A stretch of DNA of 64,000 nt from Agarophyton chilense (Eukaryota > Rhodophyta > Florideophyceae > Gracilariales > Gracilariaceae): positions 1,575,962 through 1,639,961 of the forward strand of contig JARGXX010000003.1 of the NCBI GenBank assembly GCA_030374765.1. The letters run 5' to 3'. Each line of letters starts with the position of its first letter. Position 1 is the first letter of the stretch. Below the pieces are notes generated by a model, which worked only from the letters and a program-made list of their open reading frames with translations, was not told where the DNA came from and ran no database searches. Below, piece by piece: positions 41,511-55,592 of this stretch. Made by a program: the position numbers and the translations under genes.

Positions 41511-43585
41511 TTAGTCGGTCACGTTAGTCATGTTTTCCTGCAACTTTACTTTACGTGCTACGACATGTACAAGCTGCTTGATACTGTTTTCGGTAGAATG
41601 TAGTAGGCCAGTCTGTATCATCGAGATGCTCTTAACCTCATCTGAAACAAACACACGAATGGTTTCTGTCATCTCTAGGGTTCCAGTCATCAACTTCTGA
41701 CTTTTTTCCGTTCTCCGCGTTCTAAATCACCAAACAGGCACTCTGCTGGCGCTGATGATGCTTTCAACGAAAATGCTGCTCTCGAAATGATATTGAAAAG
41801 TACAGCGCCCACAAAATCAGTGTGTTCTTTATCTTTTTGTCAGTACTCCAGCGTTTCACTTGTAGCATGAAGTATATTTTTGTATAACGATCTTTGCATC
41901 ACTTTGTGAAAAAGATTAAAACTGATAACTTGTTACAAAGAACTTTAAATCAAACTGATACCAAGCTCAACGGCTTCCCGAATGAAAACTTGATACAGCA
42001 TGTCTAAGTAGGATAGTCGGTCGTTTAGCATCCCAGCTAAAAAATCCAGACAGCACTCGTTGACATGAAGGAGAGCAGCAATATGAAAAAACACCACTTA
42101 TTGATGCTTATTTGTATGCCAATATAATGGAGCATCACTATCCGTTCTACCCGGAGACCATTAACGCATCTGCACCATCTACCTGTTTCCAAAGTGTTCC
42201 CAGACGCTTCTGTAATCTGTTCGCAATTTTTACAGCCAGAGAGCGAGCATGATGTTTCTGTAAGCGACAAGTGCGGGCTTGATCCCGTTCCTGATCTGCA
42301 GAGGCTACAGATGCACGTGCTGGTAAAGAAAAGAGTATCATATAATCATTCACGATGTTTCCAAAAAGGTCGAGGTTTTACCGGGCAGTACTGCTTTGGA
42401 CCATGGAACCGTACATAATTTCGAGGTCTCGTACAGTTTATGAAGCAGCCTCAGTGCGAGAGACATGGTAACCTTATTGTCGGCCTCAAGCTATCGGGCA
42501 CCTCGACGAACCTTTGCAAGTACAGCGATAAATTCTGCATGTACAACTTTCTGCTCAGTAGAAAATCTGAGAAGGACTTCAACAGAAACGTTCAGCTCTT
42601 GTCGCACAGCAGGGTTTCTTTCTATTCTCGAAAAATAAAGTGACGTTGTACCCAAGCGGGAATGCCATCCTGTAGGAATATCATGCTTCAGGCGATTGAG
42701 CCGATACCGAGAAACGCCCTCCTCGAGTTATTCGCTTAGGAATGTCTGCGCAGCTTTAGGATGGAAAGTGAAGTACGAATTGACTTTGTTTACATTCTTC
42801 AAGTTTTTTATCTACACACTGCCTTGTTTGAACAAATCTTTGACCATCAGGGCAAATGCATGAACCACATAACCAACGGAGCCGACATAAATCGTCAATA
42901 TATCAAACTCTGGTGCTGTAGATGCCCCATTTTCCCTGGTTCAGGTATGCACTTTGATTTATACATATCCTTCAATAGTAGTTTGCGCAAGAATCTTTTC
43001 GGTGATGGCACACAGTTGCTCAGCCGTTTTGTTTTCTGATGATTTATCCAACTTTTCAATAGGTACAGAGCAGAGTTTCCCATTTTCATTCACATGATGC
43101 CATTTCATGCCAATAATAGGAGCACCAAGAGTGGCGCTTCATCCATCTACTGTCAAACAACCGGTCTTGGCCGCTGCGACCCAGCTTTTGAGAACACGAC
43201 AGATAGCACTGTAACAGTTGAAGAGCATCAAACTATTCCTTTCCTGCTTGCATTCTGCGGATGTCCATTACAAACATCTACCAGACCTTGGAGAAGAGGA
43301 GATGTCATCCTTGACATTGGAGTCTCACATGTACATGGAAATAGTGTGACTGCAACCGATTGCAAAAGCTATGAGGTGATCAGAGAGATCTCAGACCTTT
43401 GCTTAGTACTACTAGACGCACCATTGTTGCTGAAGAAAAATTTCCTGACACTTTTCTGCTCTTTCATTTGAAACAGCCGCTCCTTTTCCCTCCGTAGTGT
43501 AGTACGGATGACGAGGTCGTTAGCATTAGTTGCCCCTAAACGTTCAAGTGTCTTAAACGTTTCTCCATGTCTCGTCCTGTATTGT
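41511..43585 (-). pseudogene. Decayed hAT-like transposase (unit 2)
   Basis: This is the second copy of the relic at 3406-5480, with the same stops and frame changes and about ten base differences. In the C-terminal piece the motif reads RVFVSDEV instead of RVLVSDEV. The shared lesions show that decay preceded the 38-kb duplication. Confidence 0.5.
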
Positions 43586-43961
43586 GTAAGGACGTTTCTC
43601 GCACATGAGACCTTCTAGAAACTACAGTTTACAGCATAAAAAAAGCTCGTATACAAATAACAAAAAACTTTTACACCAACGCCTCAATCCAGTACATTTT
43701 AGCGCCAGAAAGCCCGTTGTCCTCGCCAAAAGTAAAAAAAGTATGCTCTTACAACGAATCGAACATACGGCCAAACGCAGTTTTGTTCTCGATTGGAAAC
43801 ATATCAAAGCGTATATGGCTCCAAAAGCACACAACGGCCGCAAAAAAAACCAAAAACCCCTTCTCCATGACGAATTCTGGAGGTCGTTTTTGCGCATAAC
43901 CAAACAATAATATATCTTAAGAATCAAGAAAATGCATAATTCGCAGTGAAACATGTTGTTG

Positions 43962-44105
43962 TCCGATATGGACATTTCACCACTGGTACCCGATGTAGTC
44001 TGATATGGGCGTTTGGCCACTGTTGCCCGATACGTAAGTTTGGTCCCGACGGTCCAAGATAAACATTTGGCTTACCTTGTCCGATACAGACTTTTTGCTT
44101 CTACA
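43962..44105. repeat. Degenerate tandem array of a ~27-bp motif (unit 2)
   Basis: Second copy of the array at 5857-6000, with the same five degenerate units. Confidence 0.5.
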
Positions 44106-45794
44106 CCGCGCTCAATTTTGAGTACTGGGGCAATGAAGCTTTAGTTTTGATTTGTTCGGAACTTAGAAGGCTGGAGGCCACGTTGCTACAACGAGTAGAA
44201 CTTCAGATTCTTGTAGAGCGAACTGCGACAGTATATCATCGGTAGCTTCGACGCACTAACTTCTGCATCTACGATAAGAAATTTAAACTATTCACAAACG
44301 CTGGATCTTCACTTGCGGCAACCTAAACGCACCGATTCAAACCTTTTTCGAGACCCTTCTATAGTTTGGAACTTGGATGAAATTACAATTAGTGCCACCT
44401 ACAACAAACAAGTCTCGATTTTCACTGTATTAAAATCAAACTCTGAAAAGAAGGCGCCACAGCATCCTAAATAATTTAACTCATGTTACAGCAGTAGTCG
44501 TTTCATCCGCGTCTGGATTAGTAGCCCCACCGGTCTTTGTCATTGTGGAAATGAAGTTTATGCGACGCTGGAGATATCTCACGGCAGTAGCGAAGAAAAA
44601 CGAACTTTTCTCGTCGCTCTAATTGATCGCTTCTAATCATTGGACTTCCTTGGATTCCAAAATATTTTCTTGAACGAGAAGGTCGATGACAAGGGCTCTC
44701 AAAAAATCTTCAGTTTTTTAATTTCATAATTTTTGCCGCAGTCTTTTTGATCCTAATGAACCAGTTCTCTTAATGCTGGACGGGAATTGATTGAGGCGCA
44801 GAGAGAAGTGGATATTTTTACTACGAAATGTCAAATGTAGTTTTCAGACATTTTTCTGCGATCAAATCTCCTGTCCTTCAACCCTGCGACTCGCCCATCA
44901 TTATAATTCTCATGAAGTGCAATCTTCTGTAAGATTGTTTTCAAAGACTTGACATTTTTCGCGTATGTGGGAGTTATGTTAAGCGCCGCATTATGCGGAA
45001 TATAACTTCCCATTAGCCTTTTCTTATTAATGGAAAATGGATACTATTTGAGAAGCAAGAGTACTTCTTTCTCAATACCATATTTAATTTGTGAGAGCCA
45101 TACCATATTTCTTACAGCTTGATTCAGAATAAGTAAGATTTAAGAGAACGATTTTCAGGATTTCACAAAATACCTGCTTCTGTTCAACGTTAAATACAAC
45201 ACTCCTATCTTCCCCCTCCCTACCGAGCAGGACACAAAAAAGTCTAAGAGAAGTGACGAGAGCATTGCATCGCACGCTGACAAACCTGCAGGGTCACTTG
45301 GTGTATCCAAGAGCGATGTCGTCACTCCGACTTTCTCTCTTTCTTCTGTCACTGCAATCCAGAAACCAACTCTTTTTGCAATGAATAAGGTCCAAACGAC
45401 ATGGGTGACTCTGCAGATTATAGCACTCAGCGCACCATTACAAAACTGGAAGACTCTCGACGTTACGTGCGCTCATGAGGTCACCGATGCGCACATGCCT
45501 CACATCCCTGATGCCACCAAGCTAAAGAAATTGAACGATCTTGGAATGAGCCGAAGATGGCGATACATGTTGTACATCACCACTGGTAACATACGAAATG
45601 TTGCTTACAGCATTAATATATCTCGAAGAAGGCCCAATATGAGTCGATGACCAACGGAAATGAGGGAGATGAGCCAGTGGCGAAGCCTCGCGGAAACGAC
45701 GGCAACACACAACACTTGCTCCATCAATTTGAAATAGAATACAGACAAACGGCTTACGAGCGGAAATTGACGACTGATGATGACGCCGGTAAAG

Positions 45795-46266
45795 CATCTC
45801 CGGGACACTGGCGTATCGCGCTCAGAAACAGCAATGGAATCAGGAGCGAAGAGAGTCGTTTGAGCGAAACAAGAAGCGTCTCTTGAACGAGAGAGAGCAG
45901 CGCGAGGGTCGCCAGTACGCAGTCGATCTGCAACTCTTACGCGTGCAAATACGCATTTCCAACGCAGAAAAATCGAGTGTTACGCTTCACCACCCCCAAA
46001 CTGAGCAGTTCGGCATCCTTACTGACCCACTTTCCAGCAGCGGGAACTTTGCCACGCGAGATTTCGCAACCTCTCTGCTTCTGACGTTACCTAATGCTTC
46101 CTTGGTGATCAATTATACTCTTCTGACTACTGCTGTGGCTGTTGAACAGCCTATTCAACCCTCCAAATCGCCACCATCTACGCCCAGAGAGGTTTGTCTG
46201 ATCAATGGTGCTGAGAAGGAACGGATCGGAGATGACGACAGCGGTCAGGCCTTGATTATACCGTAA
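45795..46266 (+). other. Unrecognised coding remnant with charged helix (unit 2)
   Basis: Second copy of 7690-8161. It differs at a few bases, including a Glu to Gln change near the C-terminus (GDDDSGQA). The frame stays open. Confidence 0.3.
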
Positions 46267-47234
46267 ATATCCGCGTCTTTGTAATATCTTTTGAATTTGA
46301 GTAAATAAAACAGGCTGCGGTGTTTTGCTCTCCGATACAATTCGCATATGAGTCTGACTCTGAATCCGAACGTCACAGATGTCTCTCGAGCTTCTTGCAA
46401 TAGTTTTCTCTAGTTTGCAACGCAAATTATTGTTGTCTAAACTGCCCATTCCAAATCAATGCAGCAGTAGTGTGCGCGATAGAGAAAAGCTTTTTTAAGG
46501 CCATCTTCCAAGAAAAACGCAGTACCTGTTTTTCACGAACGCGATGTCCCATTCGTTACCCATCTTCGGGTTTCTGATGTAGTAGTGGTGAGCAGCACGA
46601 TACATTCCGTCAGTGCATTCGTTGCGTTTGTTCAAAACGACTAAAACCCATCTCCAGCAAACCCGATGTCGGTCATACCATGCTTGCCATCATTGAAGGA
46701 TTCCGGCCGGTTCTGATATTTCTAAGAGTTCGTTTACATGTTCCGGTCACCGTCCACCCCTTTATCGGATGTTTTCAATTGAATAAAGAATCCGAAGAGA
46801 TCGCAAAACACCACGATGGCCAATGGGTGCGTTTTTTTGTTTTCATCATATACCCTCTCCTGCTCGCGGTTTCATTTAGGCCGTCAGCACTCATTCTTAT
46901 TTCCGTCTACTTAGAGCACGCACTTCGGAAACCCAATGACGAAACCCTCTGCTGCCGATAGATCTCCAGCAGATGGCCATTTGATATACTTTGGCTCCTG
47001 TTCGTCCAAAAACATTAAAACGGCTCATTGAAAGTTGCGAAAGAAGTTAGGGATGAAGCCTAGCCAGAGAAAAAACCGACACGCAACGCATTATAACCCA
47101 ATCCCTCCTTCGTTAGGGATACCAAGCAAGTCGAGGAACAAGAAGAGCAATTTCATGGTGCTCAGTTTTTCGTTCTCGTGGATCAGGCTTTTCAGTATTA
47201 TGCTTTCTATTGGCATCCATAGGTTGAGCTATCG

Positions 47235-47705
47235 CGTTTGCAGAGACGGGATGAACATCAAACGGAATATATGACTGAGCGCATCATATCTGCAGGTCGG
47301 GGAGAACATGGAACTATGCGCTATCGCGACCGTTGGTTCGGATAAACACCTGAGGAAGATACTTCGAAAGAGCCTCAAACCATTCCAGCTAATTTCATTA
47401 CCCGCTATTGGCGCAAAATTGGCAGCACGGAGCTCAGCCTCCAGGAGGGGGCAACCATTGAGCCGAATAATCCGAAAACGCCTCCTGACACGACAGGTCG
47501 CCGGAGCACGACGGTTCGTCGTAGCGCCCGCATCGGGGAACAAAGCCAGTCCTCAGGCGACACCAGAGGAAGACCAGAGACACTCTCAATGTTTTATACC
47601 GTCCCGCGGCACGCACGTTTGAGATACAGGAGCGACCTTGGAAAACCACAAGCATTACTTTATTTGACCAACTATCAGAGACCTAACAGCCCTCGCCATG
47701 ACCTC
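47235..47705 (+). pseudogene. Chromodomain tail of a decayed retroelement (unit 2)
   Basis: Second copy of 9130-9600. The same TAA interrupts the domain; the codon before it is GGA here and GGC in unit 1. Both encode Gly, so the stop predates the duplication. Confidence 0.5.
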
Positions 47706-47740
47706 AAGGTTCGTGGGGGCGCTCCAAACACCAACAGGAC

Positions 47741-48919
47741 TTATTGGTGCGTCGCAGGAGTAATTCCGTCGGATTCATTCGAGCCTGCAGGGTCGAAACC
47801 GGGACTAGGGTCACCCGAGAAGCCTACTGTACCACTAGGACCGGCCCCGGCAAGCCGAGCACGCTTCTTCGGCGGAGACTCACCTGAAGAACTATTCTCA
47901 CCATTGGAAGCCTCCCAGTAACTCAAACGTAGACCATACCGGGCATCCAAGTCAGTAGTAACCCTCTGGGACATCATCTTTTCATTCTGCTGCAGGATAT
48001 TGACCATAACGGTATTCAGATCCTGAGCCTGTTGGACAACCGCGGCGTAGCGCGCCAAGCGACGCGCCCAGGAGCAAGTTTTTCTTAGGACTGTCGCAAT
48101 GTCCATCGAGGCCGTTATGCCATTGGTACGGCAGACATGACGGAAATCCTCGGCTGCAGCCGTGACAGAAGCAGGAAAGTACGGCAACGGAGAGGACGGG
48201 GGGATGTCGACGCCCCCAGTGGACGTTTTAAAAAGTGCCTTGCCTACAGGACTTTCGGCTTCGACAGTAACCTCGCCAGGAGGGATGTCCACTTGGGCGA
48301 AGGGCGGCTCATATGAGATTTCATCCTGAGGAGCAGCACCCGGAAGAGCTGGAGGAGGGGAGGCGGTCAGCAACACAACAGCGGACTCTACCGGAGGATT
48401 GACGCCCTCCATGGGTAGGACGAAGGGATCTTCACCAAATGATTCTACATCGGACATACCAGAAAGAACCAACGCTGTGGCTTCCACATCAGTCTCGAAG
48501 CACAGGGGGTCAAAACCAATGGGCTTCGGATACTATTCGGGCACATGACGCCTCGAAAGGTCGCCTGGTTGATTCCTCAAAGGCTTGGCGCGATGGGCAC
48601 GAGCGTCATTCCGAACCTGCGGATGCAGCGGAATCGGCGTGAATTAGTCGGCATCGTGGTCATAGCAAAGGAACCCGGGAGTCTTGCCCCACTCAACCTG
48701 TAAGACATTATCCAAAAGGGCTTCGGCCTCCTCCACGTCGAACTGGGTCCCACGGACGATGTTTTGGATGCCCAGGTTCCTTAGGAATCGGACCATGATG
48801 TCAGGGAGCAGAATTAAACGACTTCGAATTCCGGGCATGTTCTCGTCCTTCCATACACTCCAATCCTCCGAACGTATATTACTACGGCCGCCGTATTTCG
48901 CGGTTTCCAGGAAAGCCAT
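47741..48919 (-). pseudogene. Unrecognised ~390-codon frame with two stops (unit 2)
   Basis: Second copy of 9636-10814 with the same two stops. One visible change is Gly to Glu in the C-terminal part (SNGENSSS). Confidence 0.4.
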
Positions 48920-51157
48920 TGTAACGCAATGACGGGTGTGTCAGCGTACGGGTCTAGATCGGTGGTAGCGTGGTAGAGCGGTTCCTAAGGTTCGAATCCT
49001 TGACGGTCGCACTCCCAGAGTACTTGGTGCAATGGGATGGCGTTTACTGCGTAGTCCGAAAGGTTGGAGCTACGGAAACGATGGCTTGAAGACCAAATGT
49101 TGGAAGTAATATACCAAAGGGGGTTATTTAGTATCCTAACGGTGCCTACCGTACTCTAAGGGAGAAGCGTCACTCGAGCCAATTAAATAGTACTGGTGAG
49201 GCGCTGAGATCTCCCTGGCACTGGAATGCTAATCTATTACACAAATTAAAAAAAACTAATAATCTACATGAGTCCACCTGAGGTCAACCCGTCCACATGT
49301 CACCTGTAAGAGTCCTCAGGGCCTGTAGTCTTACAGGGCTCAACCGTTATCATCGCTCCTTCACAGAAATAGAGGACATCACGCCGATCTCAACGCAATG
49401 TACCTGCCAGAACAAACAAGACCTTGGGTTGTTGTCGTCACCCATGAGTTGGGATGAATGGTGCGCCACCACGGACGGCGTGGGGACCAAAAAGAGCGTC
49501 GAGACACGCCAGTACATCGCCCGTTGCTTCCCATCCGCACGAAACATCGAGAGATATAACTGAGGACGCTTGTCGGCACTCATGTCGTGAAATTCAACCT
49601 GGTGCCAGCAGAAGAAGAACTCCAGGGACTGACGTAAACAACCATCGGGCTCGTGCATCTCGTTCCAATAGACCTTCTCCCATATCCAAAAACAGGTGGT
49701 CATATGGCGAACCGCAGCACATGAGCGCTAAGAGGTTGTGACTTGTCGAAGAAAATCTCACATGAGGCGAGATGAAGTGCGTGTATAGGTCCGAAAGGAG
49801 TTTGTTGACCCTGAACTGGTATTGGCTTCCTCCTCGCAGCGGACGTACGGCATGTCCGCTTGGATGAGGTTGCGACACCGCGTCGCCGAACGCGGATCCT
49901 CAGGACAATGCAACCATCGATTATACCACGAGACGCTGCGCACGTTCTTGGTGCCACTCCGGAAATGGGGTATCTTGGCAAACCTTCGGGCGTCGAGATA
50001 CATATGACAGAACCTTTGGTATTCTTCCCCAGAAGACGGAAGAATGGCCTGGCGCACTTCCCGCAGACTCCGTCCGATGGGATGGTCATAGCGGTGCCCG
50101 GGACGTTCGTAAGCCACTTGGTAACCCGAAGAGCTCCCCGCTTGGTTGTTCGAAGCCATTGTGCCGCTGCCCACAGGCTGGTCCGCCGGGAAATTGATAG
50201 GAAAGCCGACTGAAGCGACAAAGTCCGGAGGGAGATGAGCCTATCCGACGGGCTTATAAGGCGAGTTCGGCGTCGCGCGCCACCAATGGAAAAGTACCAC
50301 AATGTGCAGAAGAGCTGACGGAATTGACCCGAGCGGACTGTCAGGCTTGAACCACGGTTGACGAGGCGCGGACGGTCGCCAAAGAAAGAACGGAGACTAA
50401 GGAAGTCCCCAATGAACGTCAGGGGGGAAGAAGCCGATGGACCATTCCAGCAACGCGACGCGAGGAATGCGCCAGCGATATACCTATGGCCAGCGCTCAC
50501 GGCGCGCGGGAGTTTCGGTCCTTAGGCCAATTGATCGCGACCCCGGCGCCAATGGTCAACTCATGGTTCCCCGCATCCCCGCCTGCGATGACGACGCGAC
50601 GTCCCGTCGCGCTTATTGGTACTGGAAGCAACAAAGCGCTCGCGTCCCCTGGGTCAATCACGAGGCCATCTGGACTTCGCCGTGACGGTCGAATCCTAAG
50701 GTGGGATATATATGAAGAAGCAACGATAACGGCTAAGCCCTGTAAGCCGCCGGGCCCTAAGGACTCTTACAGGCGACATGTAGACCGGTCGACATCAGGT
50801 GGACTCATGTAGATTATTAATTTTTTTAATTAGTGTAATAGATTAGCATTACAGAGCCAGGGAGATCTCTGCGCCTGGCCAGTACTATTAACTTGGCTCG
50901 AGTGACGCTTCTCCCTTAGAGTACGGTAGGCACCGTTAGGACATTAAATAACCCCCTTTGCTATATTAGTTCCACCCTTTGGTCTTCAAGCCATCATTTC
51001 CGTAGCTCCAACCTTTGGGACTACGCAGTAAACGCCAGCCCAGTGCACCAAGTACTCTGGGAGTGCGACTGTCAAGGATTCGAACCTTAGGAACCGCTCT
51101 ACCACGCTACCACCGGTCGAGACCCGTGCGCTGATCCACCATTCATTGCGTTACAAT
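48918..51157. mobile_element. 2.24-kb foldback element (unit 2)
   Basis: Second copy of 10813-13052, with arms at about 48918-49363 and 50712-51157, the same tRNA-like modules and the same decayed minus-strand core (about 49350-50690). The two copies are almost identical. Confidence 0.7.
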
Positions 51158-51520
51158 TCCCCGCTACTCGCACATTGCAGCTCCATTGAACGCATTGTTG
51201 CGTAAAGGACAGCCTGTTAAGCTCGAGTAATTCGGACCCAGGGAACACGAAGCCTTCAAGACTTTGAAGACAAAACTCGTCACAGCACCAATATGGGCAT
51301 TGCCCAAACCCAACCTACCCTATTCTCTGGATACCGACTCCAGTGAGTATCAGGTAGGGTGTGCTCTTTTTTTCGGACCCATCCGGACGATCAGAGAAAA
51401 CTTATCGGTTCCTGGTCACGAACGTTGAAAGTTGCAGAGAAGAATTACTCCGTATCAGGAAAGGACTTCATTGCGGTAGTGTGGGCGCTGACTACTTTAT
51501 GACCCTATCTCCAGCGTCTG
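51158..51520 (+). pseudogene. Ty3/gypsy pol fragment (unit 2)
   Basis: Second copy of 13053-13415. It has an additional stop: the GAA codon after CTCGAG in unit 1 is TAA here (51228-51230), so this lesion arose after the duplication or is a base error. Confidence 0.8.
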
Positions 51521-51768
51521 TGTTCTCGGAATGCTAGATAAGTGTGCTAGATAGCTAGTTTTGTAAATAAAAAGCCAAAAAATCTAAGAATTTTGCAGAT
51601 TGCACTAGTTCGGCACCTGAAAAAAAAATTTTTGGAAAAAATAACTCCATGCATCTTAGTGTTTTGACCACTTAATGCAGTTTAATCTGCATTTTCAGTT
51701 TACTGGTCACTTTTGACCGCTCTAGGTGGAGATCCATACCAAGGCAGTCGTCAGTAACTTCTACCTCC

Positions 51769-52099
51769 TTACTGGCCCTTTTGCTTACTAGGCTCCAGCG
51801 TTCCACCGGGAGGGTATTTGAGGTTGAAGAAGTCCACCACCGCATTCTCAACCTCGTCCACCTCCCCACTGCTCAAGTTTCTCACACCCGGCTGCCCCAC
51901 CACACACACATTCCCACCCTTCTTCTCCACATCCTTACCAACCCTCCTCTTCTTCAGCCGACTCTCTCCAACTCCTCTTCCTTTCCATTCCTCTCTCCCC
52001 TTCTTCATCCCAGCCGGTTCCCCGCGTCTCCCTGGCGTCACCGGCGACCCTTTCGCTCTCCCCCTCTCCTCTCCCACCTCCTTCAGATACTCTGAAACA
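51769..52099 (-). CDS. Small basic protein or terminal exon, unknown function (copy 2)
   Basis: Second copy of 13665-13995 with the frame intact. It has two visible residue changes (GRRGEPAG for GRREEPAG, and FFNLKYPP for FFNVKYPP). Confidence 0.35.
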
Positions 52100-52187
52100 A
52101 CTGTTCAAAGAGCGGTATCATATCGTTACCTATGTGCAGCGTACAAGGAAGACTAGCAAATTGGAACGCCTTTACTAAGATGTTCAG

Positions 52188-53019
52188 TTAGCAAACACTC
52201 TTCACATCGACCTTAACGTTCACAATCACACTAACTACACTCTTCGGAGTTATAGACCCAGCTCTGCAATATACGCTTCCATTCAGATTCAACTCTCTCC
52301 TTCGGTTCATTCTCATAACGCTATTGAGGTGTTCTATCCAAAGCCTGCTACACATTCTCTTAATCGAAGGAGGCGTACAATGTATAAACGCGTTATACGG
52401 GTCTCTACAAACTACGCCGTTCAATCCAAACCAGCGATATACCTGGAAGAAACGAGCCTTTCTGGAATTCGGGGCTCTACTCCTTACTCTACTCATCCCC
52501 CTCAACGCCATACTTTTCCTCGTTCACCGCTTCATTCCAGTCAGCGGTACCCTTTCATCAGACGTGAAGACAAATTGTATCGCCTTCTCCACAGGAGAGG
52601 CCGCAGTTGGCGCTTTGGCATATCTTCTCCAGCTTGTTTCTATATCCTTCTTTCCAGAGTCCTATCTTAATACAAAGTTCACAATGACCCTGGAACCACG
52701 GAGAACCTCTTTTATGAACCTCGTGCTTGGCGCCCTCTCCCACTCTTCTCAACAGGCTTTATTCATATCCAGTCCGGCTGTAACCTTCCGACTACTCGGT
52801 ATGAGGCTGTCGGCATGCACTTTCGCTGCACTCTCTTCAACCGCCTTTTCCACATCTCACATTGAGGGCCCTGGTGTTCCTATACTGCTTGGTAACACAG
52901 TGGATGTCGTAATCTTGATATCTTCGACAGTTGTCAATCACTATGAGAAAGTGAAAGCAAGTGCTGCTCTCACGCGTTTCAATCCAGTTGTTCAGGAGTT
53001 TCTACTGAAAGACGACTGA
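52188..53019. other. Ambiguous coding region with overlapping frames (copy 2)
   Basis: Second copy of 14084-14915. The plus-strand 231-codon frame is still open with four substitutions. The opposing minus-strand frame gains a stop near 52858, which weakly favours the plus strand. Confidence 0.3.
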
Positions 53020-53100
53020 TCACTATTACAAGAAAAGGGGACTACTCCACATATTACCTCAAATTGTACTCTTTATTGTTCAATAGGTAACAGATAGTAT

Positions 53101-55526
53101 CTAGTCGTCGTCGTCATCCATTATCATACCGCCGTCTTCATAGTCTCCATCTGTGTTAGCCGAGTTGAGACCCATCCCAGGTTCATCATCCTCTTCTTCA
53201 TACTCCTCTTCCCCAATTTCAACAACTTCCATTTTATAATCTTCATCCAACTCCTCATCCTCATCTACCTGGACGTCTTCATCATCACCCTTGTTGGAAT
53301 CATCCTCTTCGAACTTAGGCCGAAATGCTGGTTGCCTATGCACTGCGTCCGGTAGCTTGTACCCATCCGGTACCAAGTATATGTGATACCTCATGCAAAC
53401 TTCCTTAACCAATGCATCCTTGTATCCAGCTCCAGCATGAAACACATCTCCTCTTCCAATAAAAATGGAGTACGGCGGAATCCTGAACTTCCTCACTACC
53501 ATCGTCCGAGACAGCCGCTTCAAGCTCCTGTCGTCGGGCACGTACATGTTATGTGGCCTCTCACAAACCCAAAGGATGAACGAACTCGCTCCCGACGCCA
53601 TCATGAAGAACCCTGGAACCTCTTCGACGTTCTTCTCGGCATCGGTCAGTCCTCGAAAGTCCGTATGTAACACCTGCCTTTGACAGCCCTCCGCCGTACA
53701 CAGCACTCGCCCCCCTGTTTCAGAGGCATACATCTCTTCTTCCCCGACCGGTTGTTGCACAACCGAAGAGCGGCCGCAATCTGTCCAAACCTTGCATCCA
53801 ACAATGCCCTTTTCCTCATCATTAACACGTTGTTCTCGTCCCCCTCCACAGAATCCACAATCCCCACCTTCGTCGTAATGTACCGCCCAACTCCCCTCAT
53901 TCTATCTCCAGCGTCTCTCTCCTCACCAGCGTTGATTATAGGGTCCCATTTCTTTCTATTCCCTTCAATCGTCAAGTCCGGCTGGTTCAAGAAATCCGTC
54001 TGGAAGAACTCTAGCAAAGTCCCAGTCACATCCCCATCGAAGTTTACCCCCCTCTTCTTCGCCTCATCCGCCATCCCCTCGTCCGTGGCAAACTCTTCCA
54101 GCACACAAAATCCTTTCTCCATCAGCTCACTTCTCTTAGTCGCGAAGTACTCGCGGGCCAAGTCATCCCTCTCCATTGCTGCCATCCATACCGCCTGCTC
54201 TTCATTCACAGGGTGGTCCTTCGTCGGTAGAATCACCCCAAGAACCGGTTCTTTCGTGGAACCCAGTTCCTTGTGCCTGTTATGAGCAGCACGCCAATAA
54301 ACCGCATGGTGCACACTTTTCAAGTCTTCTACCCTCAAGCACTCCGCCCTGTGCTTGTTCCGTAGGTAAATCATCTGCATCCAGAGGTGCTGATGCTTCA
54401 CTCCATTTTCACCCGCCAGCCACTCGCTCGGAAGTGCATTCACCAAGTACACCCACGACATACCCGACCCCCCCACATACGGTCTCGCCCTCTTCAGCCC
54501 CTTCGGAACACCCTCCGGATTATTGTCTTCGAAGCCACGAATTTGCACACCTTCCTCCTCTTCGTCCCCTACAAATGCACCCTGCCCCCCGTCATCATCC
54601 AGTTCATCCTCACTCGATGAGAAAACATTGAGTACATGTTCCTCCAAGAAGCGCTTCAGCTCTTTCCTGCTCATCTTCTTGAACACATCCACAACGTCAG
54701 CCGGTATTTGAGCCGCAGATGTGCCCACCGTCTTTCCCCTCTTCCTCTTCCGCTTTAAAGGCTGTTCATACTCGCGTTCATCATCACTAATGACCACAGC
54801 CTTTCTCTTCCCCTTTCTCTGTCTAGGTTCCATCACTCTCTCACCCGCAGCATCCAGGCCGCGCTCAGTACCTTTTCTAGTTCGTGTGATGCGTCTGGGA
54901 ACCACGGTTTCCTGGTAGGGTACAGACTCCCCAGCACTAGACGAAGGAAGATTCACAGAAGGTGGCACCTCCACCACATCCTTCTCCGCACTTGGGGACG
55001 CCAGACTCACTTTCAGACCGCCTTCAATCCGCCTTTGTGCGATTTTCATCTTCTTCGACACCAACCCCGGCCACCACCGCTTCGGACCAATGAGCTCCAT
55101 CTTCGCCGTTTGCATGCAAAGGTACTCCCTTAAAGACACCTCGTTCTTTGCCATCACAATTGTGCTGTCTCGAACCTTCCCCGCCGTCAGACCCTTCTCC
55201 TTTCCCGCCCTTTCGCATATTTGGAACATTCCTATGGCGCATTGGAAGAACTGCGTTCGCGTCTCCTGGAAACGTCCCATATTCCCCGTAGAACCCATCC
55301 TCACCCTCACATGTAGCTGCCACCCAGGTGTACACGGTGCATTCTGTCGGCAGACAGAGGTGCGCGAGAACTTCATCGGGACTCCCGATGAAGTCGAAGT
55401 GCTCCTCTGACGGGCGACAAAATGCAACCAGGATAGCTGCGAAGTCGTTCCGCAACAACTGTTCTTCCGTGCGCGCTCCTCAACCGTACTCACAATCTTT
55501 CCGTACCCACCCGCACCCACCCGCAC
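53101..55526 (-). CDS. 2OG-Fe(II) dioxygenase-like protein, frame break near 53700 (copy 2)
   Basis: Second copy of 14997-17422, with the same frame break in the same place. The HxD, distal His and Arg are all kept. Seven residues differ in the C-terminal frame (for example Pro to Gln just before RQVLHTDF, and Met to Ile next to the Arg motif), while the N-terminal half has only two changes, both near its end. Confidence 0.6.
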
Positions 55527-55592
55527 CCGCTGCTCTCTTTCACTCAGGCTCTCGTGACGACCGCCCGTGAGGTTGTTTGAACACGTACATAA